The notes below the pieces were generated by a model. That model searched no databases, had not been told where the DNA came from, and saw only the letters and a program-made list of their open reading frames with translations. Of a stretch of 24,610 bases of DNA, positions 24,221 through 24,610 are shown piece by piece. Position 1 is the stretch's first letter, and each line of letters begins with the position of its first letter. The position numbers and the translations under genes are program-made. Source of the stretch: Methanomicrobiales archaeon (GTDB lineage: Archaea; Halobacteriota; Methanomicrobia; Methanomicrobiales; Methanospirillaceae); assembly GCA_022841205.1 (NCBI GenBank), contig JALHCK010000015.1, positions 1 to 24,610 on the forward strand, given 5' to 3'.

Positions 24221-24610
24221 ATGAAAACAAAAATCGGGTATTTCGCGATAACTGATGCATGGACACCTGCCAGGTGTTTGCAGCAGGCGGTAGCAGCTGA
24301 AAAAACCGGGTTTGACTCGCTATGGGTCGAGGATCACCTGGTCGCGATGCCGGGGGGGACCGAATGCAACTTCGCCTGGACGGTCATGAGTTCGGCACTC
24401 CAGGCGACGAAACAGGTCCCGTTCATCACCGGTGTCACCGCACCCATCATGCGATATCACCCGGCAATCGTTGCCCAGGCTTTTGCCACCATGGGGGCGA
24501 TGTACCCGGGGCGTGTAGGGCTCGGCGTGGGCACGGGCGAGCCGCCAAACGAGATGGCGGTCTATGGCGGCGAGTGGCCTTCGAATGCAACAAGGCTCGA
24601 GATGCTTGAA
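24221..24610 (+). CDS. F420-type luciferase-like oxidoreductase (Adf/FGD-like), 5' part
   Basis: The first 130 codons are present; the gene runs off the window. The protein begins MKTKIGYFAITDAWTPARCL and has the marks of the luciferase-like family that uses coenzyme F420: AEKTGFDSLWVEDHL (near 27-41), ITGVTAPIMRYHPAIVAQAF (near 70-89) and MYPGRVGLGVGTGEPPNE (near 94-111). The last two closely recall F420-dependent glucose-6-phosphate dehydrogenase and the F420-dependent secondary alcohol dehydrogenase (Adf) of Methanomicrobiales. The substrate is not readable from this part. AAGGA lies just before the ATG. In the 161-base divergent gap, a T8 run (24148-24155) and an AAATTATAA box (24104-24112) could be regulatory. 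Confidence 0.88.
   Translation, partial: MKTKIGYFAITDAWTPARCLQQAVAAEKTGFDSLWVEDHLVAMPGGTECNFAWTVMSSALQATKQVPFITGVTAPIMRYHPAIVAQAFATMGAMYPGRVGLGVGTGEPPNEMAVYGGEWPSNATRLEMLE

Overview
The window looks like chromosomal DNA from a methanogenic archaeon, most likely of the Methanomicrobiales (Methanoregula or Methanosphaerula type). The grounds are a DUF2115/UPF0305 protein typical of methanogens, a luciferase-like F420-type oxidoreductase resembling the F420-dependent alcohol dehydrogenases of that order, TATA-type promoters about 25 nt from predicted starts, GGTGA-type ribosome sites, T-run terminators, and archaeal-style surface lipoproteins. This placement is inferred from protein families and signals, not from any database search. 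No tRNA, rRNA, CRISPR array, IS element or prophage was seen.

Layout. 1-522 is a gene-free stretch with a 45-bp perfect direct repeat and scattered CCAGGGGAT words. 523-1870 holds an AIM24-family protein (-) divergent from a single-domain response regulator (+). 1871-4434 is AT-richer and looks accessory: a 17-bp tandem duplication and a TATA box precede a fusion of a YaaA-like domain with a Schlafen-type AlbA_2 domain, followed by a TPR protein with one membrane span and a 12-cysteine tail. 4435-7562 holds an unrecognised protein and a large secreted beta-propeller lipoprotein. 7857-10838 is one 993-residue protein joining an RgpF-type glycan domain to a HAD-type domain. 11184-12599 holds a DUF1508 protein, DUF2115 and a short MscL channel. 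12704-15164 is a probable three-gene operon on the minus strand: LsrF-like aldolase/thiolase, flavodoxin, zinc alcohol dehydrogenase. 15345-18251 holds a small cysteine protein, a heme catalase and a HemG-like flavodoxin. 18570-22879 holds cell-surface and membrane genes: a lipoprotein with a chagasin-like domain, a small zinc ribbon, a tandem META-domain lipoprotein and an internally duplicated 12-span membrane protein. 23265-24610 has an acetoacetate-decarboxylase-family gene divergent from the truncated F420-type oxidoreductase.

How the genes may work together. Two themes recur: oxidative stress (catalase, flavodoxins, YaaA-like domain) and envelope maintenance (four lipoproteins or anchored proteins, MscL, HdeD-like protein). 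A 19-bp motif is found exactly twice, each time just upstream of a T-rich TATA-like element, in front of the LsrF-type operon and of the beta-propeller lipoprotein. It is a candidate shared operator. The most unusual items are the YaaA-AlbA_2 fusion with its duplicated upstream element, the shared motif, and the ADC-family/F420-oxidoreductase pair, which suggests an uncharacterised ketone or alcohol step.
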